From NCBI RefSeq assembly GCF_036186745.1, contig NZ_CP108086.1, positions 2,294,001-2,358,000 of the forward strand: a DNA stretch of 64,000 nucleotides, written 5' to 3'. Of this stretch, positions 8,134 through 15,806 are shown in pieces. The stretch comes from Microbispora hainanensis (lineage in GTDB: Bacteria; Actinomycetota; Actinomycetes; Streptosporangiales; Streptosporangiaceae). The position numbers and the translations under genes were made by a program. The notes under the pieces are model-generated. The model searched no databases, was not told where the DNA came from, and saw only the letters and a list, made by a program, of their open reading frames with translations. Positions within the stretch are counted from its first letter, which is position 1; each line of letters begins with the position of its first letter.

Positions 8134-9554
8134 GCGGCCTCGCTTCGACCGCCGTACTCGGCGACCATCTGCCGGATGTCGGAGTCGGAGACGTAGGCGG
8201 CCCGGACTCGCACGGGATCGGGTGAGGTCTCCAGCCGGACGTAGCCGACGCCCGCGCCGAGCTCTGGAATCGGCGAGATGTGGTCGGCGAGTGCGCCCCG
8301 GTCGCGTGCGCCGTCGCCGAGGACCATGTCCACCTGTTCCGATTCATCGAGACGGAGGGCGATCTTGTCGGGGAACAGGTTGCGGATGTTCATGACCTCC
8401 TTGCGGGGGTCCTGGAGTGCAGCCATGACGCCGACGCCGACCGCCCGGCCCTGTGTCGTCAGGGTGGCCAGGGCCGCCGTGATCCGCTGACGGAGTTGCT
8501 TGTCGGACTGGTAGGCGGTCAGGAACGCAACCTCGTCGACGAGGACCAGGACGAACGGGTCATCGACGGTCGGCGTGTGGGAGCGCTGGAGGCCGGCGAA
8601 CCGGTCGGCCCGCTCCTGCATCACGCACACGGCCTCATCGAGCAGGTCGGCACACTCCTTCGGATCGGCCGCGTACCGGGCGAACAAGGCGCGGCCGAAG
8701 GACAGTTCCATCCGCTTGGGGTCGAGCGCCCAGACCTGCACCAGTCCGGCCCGCATCGCCGGGAGGAGCCCGCGGATGGTCGACCACAGGTAGGAGCCCT
8801 TACCGGCCCCGGTCGCACCGGCGATCAGGATGTGGGTGCCATGGACCTTGAGCCGCAGCGGTGAGCCGTCCTCGCACCGGCCAATCTCGATCGGCCCCAC
8901 CGAGGCAACCTCAGGGATGGGCACGGCGGGCAGGGGTTCGGCGAGCGGATCACGCCGGGGGAAGGTGAGCACGAGCCGCCCGGCCCGCACGACCGCCACC
9001 CGGCAGGAGGGGGAGCCGAAGCCATGAGCCAGGTGGTCGGTGCGGTCGGCCCAGTCCTTGACGGCCTGCCCGGACAGCATGCGCACGGTGACGCGGTCGG
9101 CCCAGCCGTCGCACTCCACGTGGATGAGGCGGGGCAGGTAGTCGCGGCCCTGGAGGTGACGGCCGAGCCCGGACATGATCATCACTGGTTGCCAGTGCCG
9201 CCGGTAGATCCAGAACCGGCGCCAGAAGGCCAACAGTCGCCAGCCGATCCAGCGGGCGAACGATGCCCGGTCGGCTAGCACCCAGCCGAACAACAGCGAA
9301 CCGGGGATGGTGACGGCGGCGACCGCGACGGGCCCACCGTACCGGACCCAGATCACGCCGGGAACGGCGAGCACCGCAACCGCGATGGGGTGGACGATGA
9401 GGGTACGGACGAGACCGGCGACTAGGCGGCCGAGGAAGACCAGGATCGTGAGGATCGCCGGGGTCTGGACGACGGCCGGTTTGAACACGACCGCCGTGTC
9501 TGGAGTGGTGGACACGAGGTTACGGACCTCGCCACCGGGAAGGCGCTTGAGCAT
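8130..9554 (-). CDS. FtsK/SpoIIIE-type DNA translocase (AICE transfer protein Tra)
   Basis: 474 residues. The first ~120 residues hold hydrophobic membrane segments (ILTILVFLGRLVAGLVRTLI, VAVLAVPGVIWVRYGG, VAVAAVTIPGSLLFGWVL). The motor domain has Walker A IAGATGAGKGSY near residue 245 and Walker B VLVLVDEVAFL near 340. It ends in a short C-terminal region, probably DNA-contacting. Proteins of this class alone move double-stranded DNA between mycelia in Actinobacteria. It is the first gene of the coupled block Tra, zinc ribbon, Rep, Xis, Int. Confidence 0.93.
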   Translation of the reverse strand: MLKRLPGGEVRNLVSTTPDTAVVFKPAVVQTPAILTILVFLGRLVAGLVRTLIVHPIAVAVLAVPGVIWVRYGGPVAVAAVTIPGSLLFGWVLADRASFARWIGWRLLAFWRRFWIYRRHWQPVMIMSGLGRHLQGRDYLPRLIHVECDGWADRVTVRMLSGQAVKDWADRTDHLAHGFGSPSCRVAVVRAGRLVLTFPRRDPLAEPLPAVPIPEVASVGPIEIGRCEDGSPLRLKVHGTHILIAGATGAGKGSYLWSTIRGLLPAMRAGLVQVWALDPKRMELSFGRALFARYAADPKECADLLDEAVCVMQERADRFAGLQRSHTPTVDDPFVLVLVDEVAFLTAYQSDKQLRQRITAALATLTTQGRAVGVGVMAALQDPRKEVMNIRNLFPDKIALRLDESEQVDMVLGDGARDRGALADHISPIPELGAGVGYVRLETSPDPVRVRAAYVSDSDIRQMVAEYGGRSEAA

Positions 9555-9639
9555 AAGCTGAACTCCTCTCTTGTGATGCGCAGTCAGGGAGAGACCGAGG
9601 GGCCGCCGGAAGTTGCCGCTTCCAGCGGCCCCGCTTGCG

Positions 9640-9942
9640 TCAGGCCGCCGTATCGGTGACCTGGGCGTGGTCGGCGTGTATGCGTTCGCAGTCGGCCAGG
9701 TACCGCGCGGCGGCGTTGAAGATCTGCCGCGCGATCTCCAGGTCTTCGGCGGTGACCGGTCCGGCTCCGGTGGTCGAGACCGTCACGTCCGCCTCGTCGG
9801 ATTCCAGGACCAGGTACGGCCGCCCGGACTCGAGCACCCGAGCACGCGCCCACGTGATCGAGGCGTAGAACGAGATCCCGATGCGGGGACGCTGACCGGG
9901 GTCGATCGACATCGACACGTGGGTGTAGGGACCGTGCGTCAT
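9640..9942 (-). CDS. Small AICE protein, paralogue of its upstream neighbour
   Basis: 100 residues from the ATG at 9942, which overlaps the preceding stop as TGATG. No named domain is recognised. The C-terminal half (VTAEDLEIARQIFNAAARY) resembles the equivalent helical segment in the 89-residue protein encoded just upstream (VSPADVEFARQLAREAASF), and both are preceded by a beta-rich stretch. It sits between the activator-like gene and tra, where AICEs carry spd-like or replication accessory genes. Confidence 0.7.
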   Translation of the reverse strand: MTHGPYTHVSMSIDPGQRPRIGISFYASITWARARVLESGRPYLVLESDEADVTVSTTGAGPVTAEDLEIARQIFNAAARYLADCERIHADHAQVTDTAA

Positions 9943-10211
9943 CACGCCACCCCCCGACCGTTGGCCAGACCGTGAAACCGCCGCTCGATCGACCGGGCGA
10001 ACGAGGCCGCCTCACGGGCGAGCTGCCGGGCGAACTCGACATCGGCCGGGCTGACCTGATCACTGTCCGAGGTGGACAGCAGCACCGACGTCGAGCCGAA
10101 GTCCAGCGCCAGCACCGGAGTCCGGGCCGGGTACGGCAGGGTCTTGGCCGAGGCCCCGCACCCGGTGTTGAGGCTGATCACGGCCGAGGGCCGAACCGTC
10201 CGCCGCCCCAT
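9942..10211 (-). CDS. Small AICE protein of unknown function
   Basis: 89 residues. The ATG at 10211 shares one base with the stop of the activator-like gene (TGATG), and its own stop shares one base with the next start. It contains a short beta segment (PVLALDFGSTSVLLSTSDSD) and a helix (VSPADVEFARQLAREAASF) that matches the downstream paralogue. No family is recognised; the tandem arrangement suggests a duplication with possible hetero-oligomer formation. Confidence 0.68.
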   Translation of the reverse strand: MGRRTVRPSAVISLNTGCGASAKTLPYPARTPVLALDFGSTSVLLSTSDSDQVSPADVEFARQLAREAASFARSIERRFHGLANGRGVA

Positions 10212-10621
10212 CACGCCGCGTCCTTCGCAGCGTTGGCGGTCTTGCCGGCCCCTGTGCGGGGAGCCCGCATCACCCGAGCCGAGATCGAGTAGGCCAGCCG
10301 CCCCGTCGCCTGATGGACGTACGGCTTGACCTCCAGCCCTTCGAACTCGGCCGGAGCGAGCGGCACGCCCGGCAGCGACGGCGGGACGACCGGCTGCACC
10401 TCCGACAGGATCTTCACGGTCACCGTCTTCTGCGCGGCCTTCAGTGAAGGATCGGCGTCCATCACCGGGACCTGCCAGACCGGTAGGCCGGTCGTCTTGT
10501 CCTTGGCCTGGGTGTCCCGCTTGGCGTCGAAGTCCTTCGCCGCGGTCACCTCGCCCACGACGTAGCAGCCGTGCGGGAACAGCAGCTCGAAGCTGATCGG
10601 GATGGGTCCTTGCAGTGCCAT
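10211..10621 (-). CDS. Plasmid replication/integration/excision activator-like protein
   Basis: 136 residues: MALQGPIPISFELLFPHGCY, then VVGEVTAAKDFD, TTGLPVWQVPVMDADP, FEGLEVKPYV and a basic Ala/Lys-rich tail. This pattern is shared with AICE proteins annotated as replication, integration and excision activators (Pra-type); the assignment is from memory of the family and not from an experiment. It is the first gene of the leftward operon. AAGGAGG precedes the ATG and the TGTCTAGGG operator cluster is immediately upstream. Confidence 0.65.
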   Translation of the reverse strand: MALQGPIPISFELLFPHGCYVVGEVTAAKDFDAKRDTQAKDKTTGLPVWQVPVMDADPSLKAAQKTVTVKILSEVQPVVPPSLPGVPLAPAEFEGLEVKPYVHQATGRLAYSISARVMRAPRTGAGKTANAAKDAA

Positions 10622-10642
10622 AGTTCACCACCTCCTTGTCCA

Positions 10643-10737
10643 CCCCCCTAGACATTGGCGGCTGGTCCGCGACGAGAACTGTCTAGGGGGCTACGCGGAA
10701 GACGTTAGCAAGTAGAAGCATGGACTGTCTAGGGGGG
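10643..10737. promoter_or_regulatory. Operator cluster of the AICE transfer/replication operon
   Basis: Three copies of one motif: CCCCCCTAGACA (10643-10654), its mirror TGTCTAGGGGG (10680-10690), and TGTCTAGGGGGG (10726-10737). The first two form an inverted pair 25 bp apart, ending 22 bp before the start of the activator-like gene. The same motif occurs in front of two other operons of this element (15412-15427, 16241-16255). Confidence 0.65.
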
Positions 10738-10836
10738 TAAACGATGGAGGGTTGCGACCTTGGAGCGCCAGCTGAGGTCTTGACGCAAGGGATCACAGCG
10801 AGCGGCGCGATAGAGCTACGGTCTACTTGGCGAGTT

Positions 10837-11916
10837 TCAGTCGGCGTGGCGGCTAGCGAGGCGGTCGAAGAAGTCGTCGAGCATTTGGATGCTGGTTGGA
10901 GAGTCGACGAGTTCGTCACCGCCGAAGCGATAAATCTCATACCCCTTCAGGCGCAGCTCGCGGTCCTCGGCCACCATTTTGGCGTAGCGACGTGGGCTTG
11001 CCTTTCCGTCATCGTCGGCGTAGTGCTGCTTCCCATCGCATTCGATAACGACACGGACGTGGTGCGGTAAGAGTAGAAGGAAGTCCATCCGCTGCCGCCC
11101 TAGTGGCGAGGCCCCCGGCAAGTAGCGAGTGCGCGTGTACGGGTCGTAGTGAAGATAGACCTGTGGTATAAGTGCCGGGATTTCGGGACCAAGCCGGATA
11201 TACCGTTGAGCGTACCTCCGAAGAATGCGACGTTCGGCGTCATTATTACCCAAAGAGCGGTCCAGCCGTCGGTACAGGCTGAGTGAGATGTCACTCGCCG
11301 CGGCACCGTTCATTCCCTCCCGATCAGCCCACCAGTCAGTCAGCTCCGCCCAGGTGAGGCCGTGTGCAGCTAGCGGACGGTCGTAGACCAGGCAACCTTT
11401 TTCATTCTGCACGATACGCAAGTCGTTATTGACCGCATCATCGAGCACAATTTTGGGCTTGGGGCCAATGGCGGCGAAGATTAAGTTCTTCATCGCGCCG
11501 CGTACGCCGGACCCTATCCGGCGCGGAGCGAAGACGGGGGCACCGCTGATCTCGTCAATCTTGACTAGTTCATAGCCGTCATGAATTAAGACGCTATTGA
11601 AGAAGGTACGCAGCTGTTCGACTTCGGACGAGTCAAGCCGTACGGCGGGGTGCAGCATCTCCGCGAGGAACGCCAGCAGCGCCTCATCGCCATCTGTCAG
11701 GCCGAAGCGCGTGTCCTCGAAGATCCAGTCGTCGGGCCAGTCGTTGTTCCACAACCGATGCTGAGCGATGTCCTGGGCTGCTGTTGCGAAGCGAGGGTCG
11801 CGGCTGGGCAATCTATCTATGTCGTAGAGCCGGGCCAGGAAATCCACATCGTCAAGCCTCCCACTCCACGGAGTCTGCAGCTGGGCGAGGCCGTCAATAA
11901 GCCGCTGGCGGGTCAC
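10837..11916 (-). CDS. AbiJ-NTD3/DUF559-like nuclease fusion, putative abortive-infection protein
   Basis: 359 residues from a GTG at 11916. The N-terminal ~120 residues (LARLYDIDRLPSRD, AEMLHPAVR, FFNSVLIHDGYELV) resemble the AbiJ N-terminal domain found in abortive-infection proteins. The C-terminus has a PD-(D/E)xK-like nuclease core: RMDFLLLLP, then VRVVIECDGKQHY near residue 290 and a late KGYEIYRFGGDEL, as in DUF559/Vsr-like endonucleases. The predicted role is phage-triggered nucleic-acid cleavage. Coding-like sequence (ISSALSREAVISTVRYITD) continues in frame upstream of the GTG to an ATT codon at 11973, with a stop before it, so the true start is uncertain. The IS1380 end lies within 100 bp of that stop. 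Confidence 0.7.
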   Translation of the reverse strand: MTRQRLIDGLAQLQTPWSGRLDDVDFLARLYDIDRLPSRDPRFATAAQDIAQHRLWNNDWPDDWIFEDTRFGLTDGDEALLAFLAEMLHPAVRLDSSEVEQLRTFFNSVLIHDGYELVKIDEISGAPVFAPRRIGSGVRGAMKNLIFAAIGPKPKIVLDDAVNNDLRIVQNEKGCLVYDRPLAAHGLTWAELTDWWADREGMNGAAASDISLSLYRRLDRSLGNNDAERRILRRYAQRYIRLGPEIPALIPQVYLHYDPYTRTRYLPGASPLGRQRMDFLLLLPHHVRVVIECDGKQHYADDDGKASPRRYAKMVAEDRELRLKGYEIYRFGGDELVDSPTSIQMLDDFFDRLASRHAD

Positions 11917-12193
11917 ATCGGTGATGTACCTGACGGTGGAGATGACGGCCTCCCGCGAGAGGGCAGATGAAATCGGGCAATGGCCTCATAGTTGTCATAC
12001 CGGCCTGCAATCTCGATTATGCATGCTCTAGCCTCGATCTTTCACGTTCATCAGGTCGCTGGCTGAGCGGTTCGGCTGGAGTGTGAAATCGCGGTCGTGG
12101 TCAGCCTGGTGGCCCGGCTGTCGCGCCGGGTGGACGGGGTTCCACGGGCCCGCGGGGTGTCCTTCCTGGTCGTCGGGGCGGTTTGGTGCCGGA

Positions 12194-13567
12194 TCAGGTC
12201 GGTGCCGGGAGTGCTTGGAGCCGGGTGATGGCGGTGACCAGTTGGCCGGCCCAGGGCCAGGACGCGGCGATGCGCAGGCGTAGGCGGCGTCCGCCGCGGA
12301 CCAGGCGGGCGGCGACGGCGAACAGGCGAAGCCGCAGCCGTTTGGGCTCATAACGGCGGGCCGGCCCATCCAGGGCGAGCATCTGCATCCAAGCCAGGAG
12401 TTCGCAGGCCAGGGCGACGACCTCACACCAGATCTGATTCTGGTCGAAGTCGTGCAGCGGCAGGTTGCGCAGCCCGGTGTCCTTGGCGGCGCGGATGCGG
12501 TCTTCGCAGCGGGCGCGGCGGCGGTGGCGTAGCTCCAGGTCGGCGAGCTGACCGCGGCGGGTGTCGGTGACAAAACAGGTGAAGCGGTGCCCGTCGATGT
12601 CGGTGAAGCGCAACTGCGCGCCCGGGTGCGGGCGCTCTTTGCGCACAATCAGGCGCATGCCCTTCGGCCAGCCGTCCAGCTTCACCAGGCCGGTCAGCTC
12701 GGCCACCCACGCACCCGGCCGTACCTGCCCGCCTGAGTCGTAGGCGGGCGTCCACGCCTGCGCGGGCAGAGCCAGAATCGCGGCCTGGATTTCTTCGGTG
12801 AGGGCGAACCCGATGGAGTACGACAGCCGCCGCCCGGGCCGGGACAGCCAGGTGAGGAACTCGCGGGTGCCGCCGCCGGAATCGGCGCGGATCAGTACCT
12901 GACGGCGGCGGTGCTTGGGAAGCTGGGCCAGCGCCAGCCGGGTGGCGGTGATGTGGTCGGCGGCGGTGTTGGATCCGGCGTTGCCGGGCCGCAGCATGAT
13001 CGCCAAGGGTTCCCCGCCCCCGGTCGCTCCGTGGTCGGCGAAGACCGTCATCGGGTGGAACCCGAAGGTCTTCTTCCAGGTCGGCGCGGCCTGTTGCTTG
13101 TCAGAGTGGGCGATGACGATGGTCGCGTCGATGTCGAGGGGAATCAGCTGGCCGTCGGTGCCGGGGGCGTGGGGGCCGGCCAGGGCCCAGGCCCGCTGCC
13201 GGGCGGTGGCACGGGCGGCGCGGATCGCCTTAAGCGCGCGGACGGGGTCGGCGGCCAGGCGGTCGATCACCCGGGACACGGTCGGGTCGGAGGCGATCGG
13301 GCCGAACAGCTCGGGCTGAGCGCGGAGCATCGCGATGTCGGCCAGGCAGTCCCCGCCTAACGCCAGCGTGAGGGCCAGATCGGCGATGACTTTGCCCGGG
13401 TCGTGTACCGCCCGGGACGGACGCCACCGTTCCAGCTGCGCCGATAGTTCCCTGCCCAGGCCGGTGACCCGCAACGTCTCCAGCAACAGCAGCCCACCGG
13501 CCTGCGAGACGAGTCCCGAGCCGTCGGCGGACACCACGATCTTGCGCTGCAACGCGATAGTCTTCAC
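12194..13567 (-). CDS. IS1380-family transposase
   Basis: 457 residues, the normal length for the family. It shows the RNase H-like DDE core with LIPLDIDATIVIAHSDKQ (first Asp), VLIRADSGGGTREFL (second Asp) and the C-terminal EDRIRAAKDTGLRNLP motif carrying the catalytic Glu (Y/R-x-x-E...R-I-...K). The frame is intact. The GTG start has no clear ribosome binding site and is overlapped by a long upstream inverted repeat (13570-13641) that could limit translation from outside transcripts. Confidence 0.92.
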   Translation of the reverse strand: MKTIALQRKIVVSADGSGLVSQAGGLLLLETLRVTGLGRELSAQLERWRPSRAVHDPGKVIADLALTLALGGDCLADIAMLRAQPELFGPIASDPTVSRVIDRLAADPVRALKAIRAARATARQRAWALAGPHAPGTDGQLIPLDIDATIVIAHSDKQQAAPTWKKTFGFHPMTVFADHGATGGGEPLAIMLRPGNAGSNTAADHITATRLALAQLPKHRRRQVLIRADSGGGTREFLTWLSRPGRRLSYSIGFALTEEIQAAILALPAQAWTPAYDSGGQVRPGAWVAELTGLVKLDGWPKGMRLIVRKERPHPGAQLRFTDIDGHRFTCFVTDTRRGQLADLELRHRRRARCEDRIRAAKDTGLRNLPLHDFDQNQIWCEVVALACELLAWMQMLALDGPARRYEPKRLRLRLFAVAARLVRGGRRLRLRIAASWPWAGQLVTAITRLQALPAPT

Positions 13568-13569
13568 TT

Positions 13570-13641
13570 GGAAAGTGCCTTCTGAACTGGTGCGGACAGG
13601 ACTCTCGACAAGCCCAATCCTCCCAGCTCAAAGGCACTTTT
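13570..13641. promoter_or_regulatory. Inverted repeat masking the IS1380 transposase start
   Basis: GGAAAGTGCCTT with CTGAACTGG (13570-13590) is complementary to the segment at 13621-13641 (rc AAAAGTGCCTTTGAGCTGGG), with one bulge and one mismatch over about 19 bp. The stem ends 2 nt before the transposase GTG. Confidence 0.65.
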
Positions 13642-13654
13642 CTCATGTAAACGA

Positions 13655-14542
13655 TCAAGCCCGCTCAAATTCGTCGCGAAAGCCCGAGGCTAGCGCTTCT
13701 ACCGGATCACCCAAGACGCCTTCGCTTGGACAGCAGTAGGCAGCGGTTGCGTCATCGTGAGGCTTGCTTCGTGGCCAGCGCTCACCGCGAGGGTCGGACC
13801 GCTCAGCTTCACGGACCTGGCGGATCAGCTCGGCTGGTCCGTCTTGAGCTAGCGTTCCGAGCAACCGCCGCCAAGTCGTAAGGCGATAGCGGTTGACGGC
13901 GTCGGCGGCTCCGTCGGTTAGCAGGGCTGCGGCGCATATCCCGTCGGTGGGGATGGTGCCGGTGAAGGCTTGGTCGGCGGCGAGGGGGTCGGTGGAGGCG
14001 ACCCAGAAGCCGCCGTCGCGGTTGCGGTATTGGCCGAGGGTTTCGACGTACTGGCGGCGGGCTTCGGCGTGCTCGGGTGTGCCGCCGGGCAGGCTGTCGA
14101 GCCGTGTGCGGTGGGGGGCGGCGACCTGTTCGAGCCGGTCGTCGCAGATCACCATCGGGTTGGGCGTGCGTGTGTCGAGGATGAGGGTGGAGTCGCCGAG
14201 GACGAGCCAGTCGAGGTGGTCGGCGGTTTGGCGGAGCATGATGACGGTGGCGGAGGGGGAGCCGCCGTGGGTCAGGTCGCAGGTGAAGTCGTGCAGTGAG
14301 GTGACGTGCTTGATGCCCTGGGCGAGGAGTTCGGGCAGGGGGCCGGCGCTTTGGGTCATCTCGGCGAGCAGGGTGGAACCGAGGGTGTGGGAGTACCAGC
14401 GCACGCTGTGCGAGCAGGCCGAGGTGATGCCTGGAGGGATGCTGGCACCGTCGAGCAGGACGACGGCGTCGGCGGTGGCGCCGATGAAGTCTTCGTTGGG
14501 CCGGTCGGGGTAGGCGGGTTCGCTGGCGAAGGCGACGCGCAT
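13655..14542 (-). CDS. PP2C-like protein phosphatase family protein
   Basis: 295 residues from the ATG at 14542. PP2C-type landmarks are visible: NEDFIGATADAVVLLDGAS near the N-terminus, LVLGDSTLIL in the middle, ALLTDGAADAV, and KPHDDATAAYC near the C-terminus, supplying the acidic metal ligands. It is probably a Ser/Thr phosphatase or a derived sensor. The start shares one base with the stop of the HTH gene upstream (TGATG), so the two act together. Its stop coincides with the IS1380 border, but the family C-terminus appears complete. Confidence 0.75.
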   Translation of the reverse strand: MRVAFASEPAYPDRPNEDFIGATADAVVLLDGASIPPGITSACSHSVRWYSHTLGSTLLAEMTQSAGPLPELLAQGIKHVTSLHDFTCDLTHGGSPSATVIMLRQTADHLDWLVLGDSTLILDTRTPNPMVICDDRLEQVAAPHRTRLDSLPGGTPEHAEARRQYVETLGQYRNRDGGFWVASTDPLAADQAFTGTIPTDGICAAALLTDGAADAVNRYRLTTWRRLLGTLAQDGPAELIRQVREAERSDPRGERWPRSKPHDDATAAYCCPSEGVLGDPVEALASGFRDEFERA

Positions 14543-15384
14543 CAGGTGTCCTCGTGCCGGTAGAGCGGGCTGGCCAGTTCCGCTCGCACTGGTTCCCCGG
14601 TTTGCGGGTCGTATTCGACGCCGACCACGCAGGAGAAGCGGCGGTCGCCGACCTGCCCCCACAAGGTGGCGATCTCATTGGCGAGTAGGTGGATGACGCC
14701 GAGGGAGCCGTTGGGGTGGATACCGGCGATGGCCAGGAATGACCCGTTGCCGTCCGGGCGGGGTAGGCGGCCGAGGAAGGCCGAGTCGGTCGACTGCTGC
14801 GGGTCGAGTTGGGAGCCGGACCGGTACTCGCGGCCGGTGCGCGTGTCGAGGAGCTTCCAGCCGATATCGTCGCGGTCCCAGCGGATGACCGGATCGGCGT
14901 CGTACGCAGCACGCATGGCATCCGACATGCGGGGGCCGCAGATGACGAGCAGGCCGGGCCGGTTGAGGTCGATCTGCCCGTCCACCGTGACGTTGTCGGT
15001 GGCGACGGTCAGGCCGAAGGTCCGGGCGAGGTCTTCCAGGCGCTTGCCGGCGCGCATGTCGTCCAGGGCGACCATGGAGCGGCCGGTCGCGGCGTCGTGC
15101 CGCAGAGGGGTCACCACGGTTACCGACCCAATGCCGAGGAACGCGCCCTCGGGGGCGGGGCCGGTGTGGCGGATCTGGTGGATACGCCCGCGAGACAGAC
15201 CGGCCTTCTCGGCGATCTGCGCATACGACATGCCCTGGGCGTGAAGCTCTTGAATGACGCGGCGGCGGAGCCGGGCCAGTTCGGTGACTTCTTGCTGGGC
15301 GGCGTTGAGTCGTTCGGTGGCGACCCGGAGCAGCAGGTAGGGATCGTCGATCGCGGCGATTTTGTCCAGGTCGCTCGGTGGCAC
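14542..15384 (-). CDS. HTH DNA-binding protein with C-terminal domain of unknown function
   Basis: 280 residues from a GTG at 15384 preceded by GGAGGAACC. Residues ~25-70 form a sigma-70 region-4-like helix-turn-helix (RRVIQELHAQGMSYAQIAEK, AGLSRGRIHQI). The remainder is an alpha/beta region (NRPGLLVICGPRMSDAMRAA, IRWDRDDIGWKLLDTRTG, FLAIAGIHPNGSLGVIHLLA, RRFSCVVGVEYDPQTGE) that I cannot assign; a Rossmann-like ligand sensor is a guess. It is coupled to the PP2C-like gene. A 16-bp perfect palindrome (15412-15427) lies just upstream. Confidence 0.7.
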   Translation of the reverse strand: MPPSDLDKIAAIDDPYLLLRVATERLNAAQQEVTELARLRRRVIQELHAQGMSYAQIAEKAGLSRGRIHQIRHTGPAPEGAFLGIGSVTVVTPLRHDAATGRSMVALDDMRAGKRLEDLARTFGLTVATDNVTVDGQIDLNRPGLLVICGPRMSDAMRAAYDADPVIRWDRDDIGWKLLDTRTGREYRSGSQLDPQQSTDSAFLGRLPRPDGNGSFLAIAGIHPNGSLGVIHLLANEIATLWGQVGDRRFSCVVGVEYDPQTGEPVRAELASPLYRHEDT

Positions 15385-15411
15385 GGTTCCTCCTCGGTGG
15401 TGCGCACCCGA

Positions 15412-15427
15412 GTCTAGGGCCCTAGAC
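15412..15427. promoter_or_regulatory. Perfect palindromic operator GTCTAGGGCCCTAGAC
   Basis: 16-bp perfect palindrome 28 bp before the GTG of the HTH/PP2C operon, with a further half-like GTCTATCCC at 15436-15444. It shares the GTCTAGGG half-site with the cluster at 10643-10737. Confidence 0.65.
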
Positions 15428-15530
15428 GAAATGCCGTCTATCCCTCTTGACAGTACGGTTTTGGCGGGTTTGCCAGTGGTTGGGTCCACGGCCCGGATCG
15501 CCGAGCGCCGGTTGGGGACACCGCGCGGGC

Positions 15531-15806
15531 TCACCGCACCATTCCCGTCAACAGGGCCGCCCAGACCTCACGCGCCTGGGCGAGGGACCAGCGATGGGTC
15601 TCGCGGATCTCGGGGGCGTCCTCGTTCTGGAGGGTGCGCAGGATGAACCCTTGGCCGCCCGCCTGGCACAACTCGTAAACCATGGCCAGGCAGTCGCAGG
15701 TCCAGGCGAGCACCCGTACCCGCGCTCCGTCCGAGGGCTCGAACCATTCCAGCTTCTTGCACTCTGGCTGCCGGCGATCGGGGACGTGCGGGCTCACGCA
15801 GCTCAT
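15531..15806 (-). CDS. Small conserved-type protein coupled to a GHKL ATPase
   Basis: 91 residues from the ATG at 15806, sharing one base with the preceding ATPase stop (TGATG). The sequence has a central hydrophobic strand/helix (RVLAWTCDCLAMVYELCQAG) and a C-terminal RETHRWSLAQAREVWAALL. Several cysteines are present but no clear metal motif. No family is recognised. Coupling suggests it is a partner of the ATP-binding protein. Confidence 0.65.
   Translation of the reverse strand: MSCVSPHVPDRRQPECKKLEWFEPSDGARVRVLAWTCDCLAMVYELCQAGGQGFILRTLQNEDAPEIRETHRWSLAQAREVWAALLTGMVR

Larger units (their letters stand above)
12025..13660 (-). mobile_element. IS1380-family insertion sequence (approximate limits)
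   Basis: Defined by the transposase at 12194-13567 and by weak similarity between the outer ends (TCGATCTTTCACGT near 12033 and TTGATCGTTTACAT on the other strand near 13657). A convincing target duplication was not found, so the limits are approximate. It sits between the abiJ-like gene and the 3' end of the phosphatase-like gene inside the AICE. Confidence 0.6.

Noticed and set aside
10744..11070. A 108-codon rightward frame beginning right after a TGTCTAGGG site
   Set aside because: From 10837 on it is antisense to the AbiJ-like gene, it has no recognisable domain, and its codon positions look like a shadow. The promoter-like motif in front is more simply part of the leftward operon's control region.
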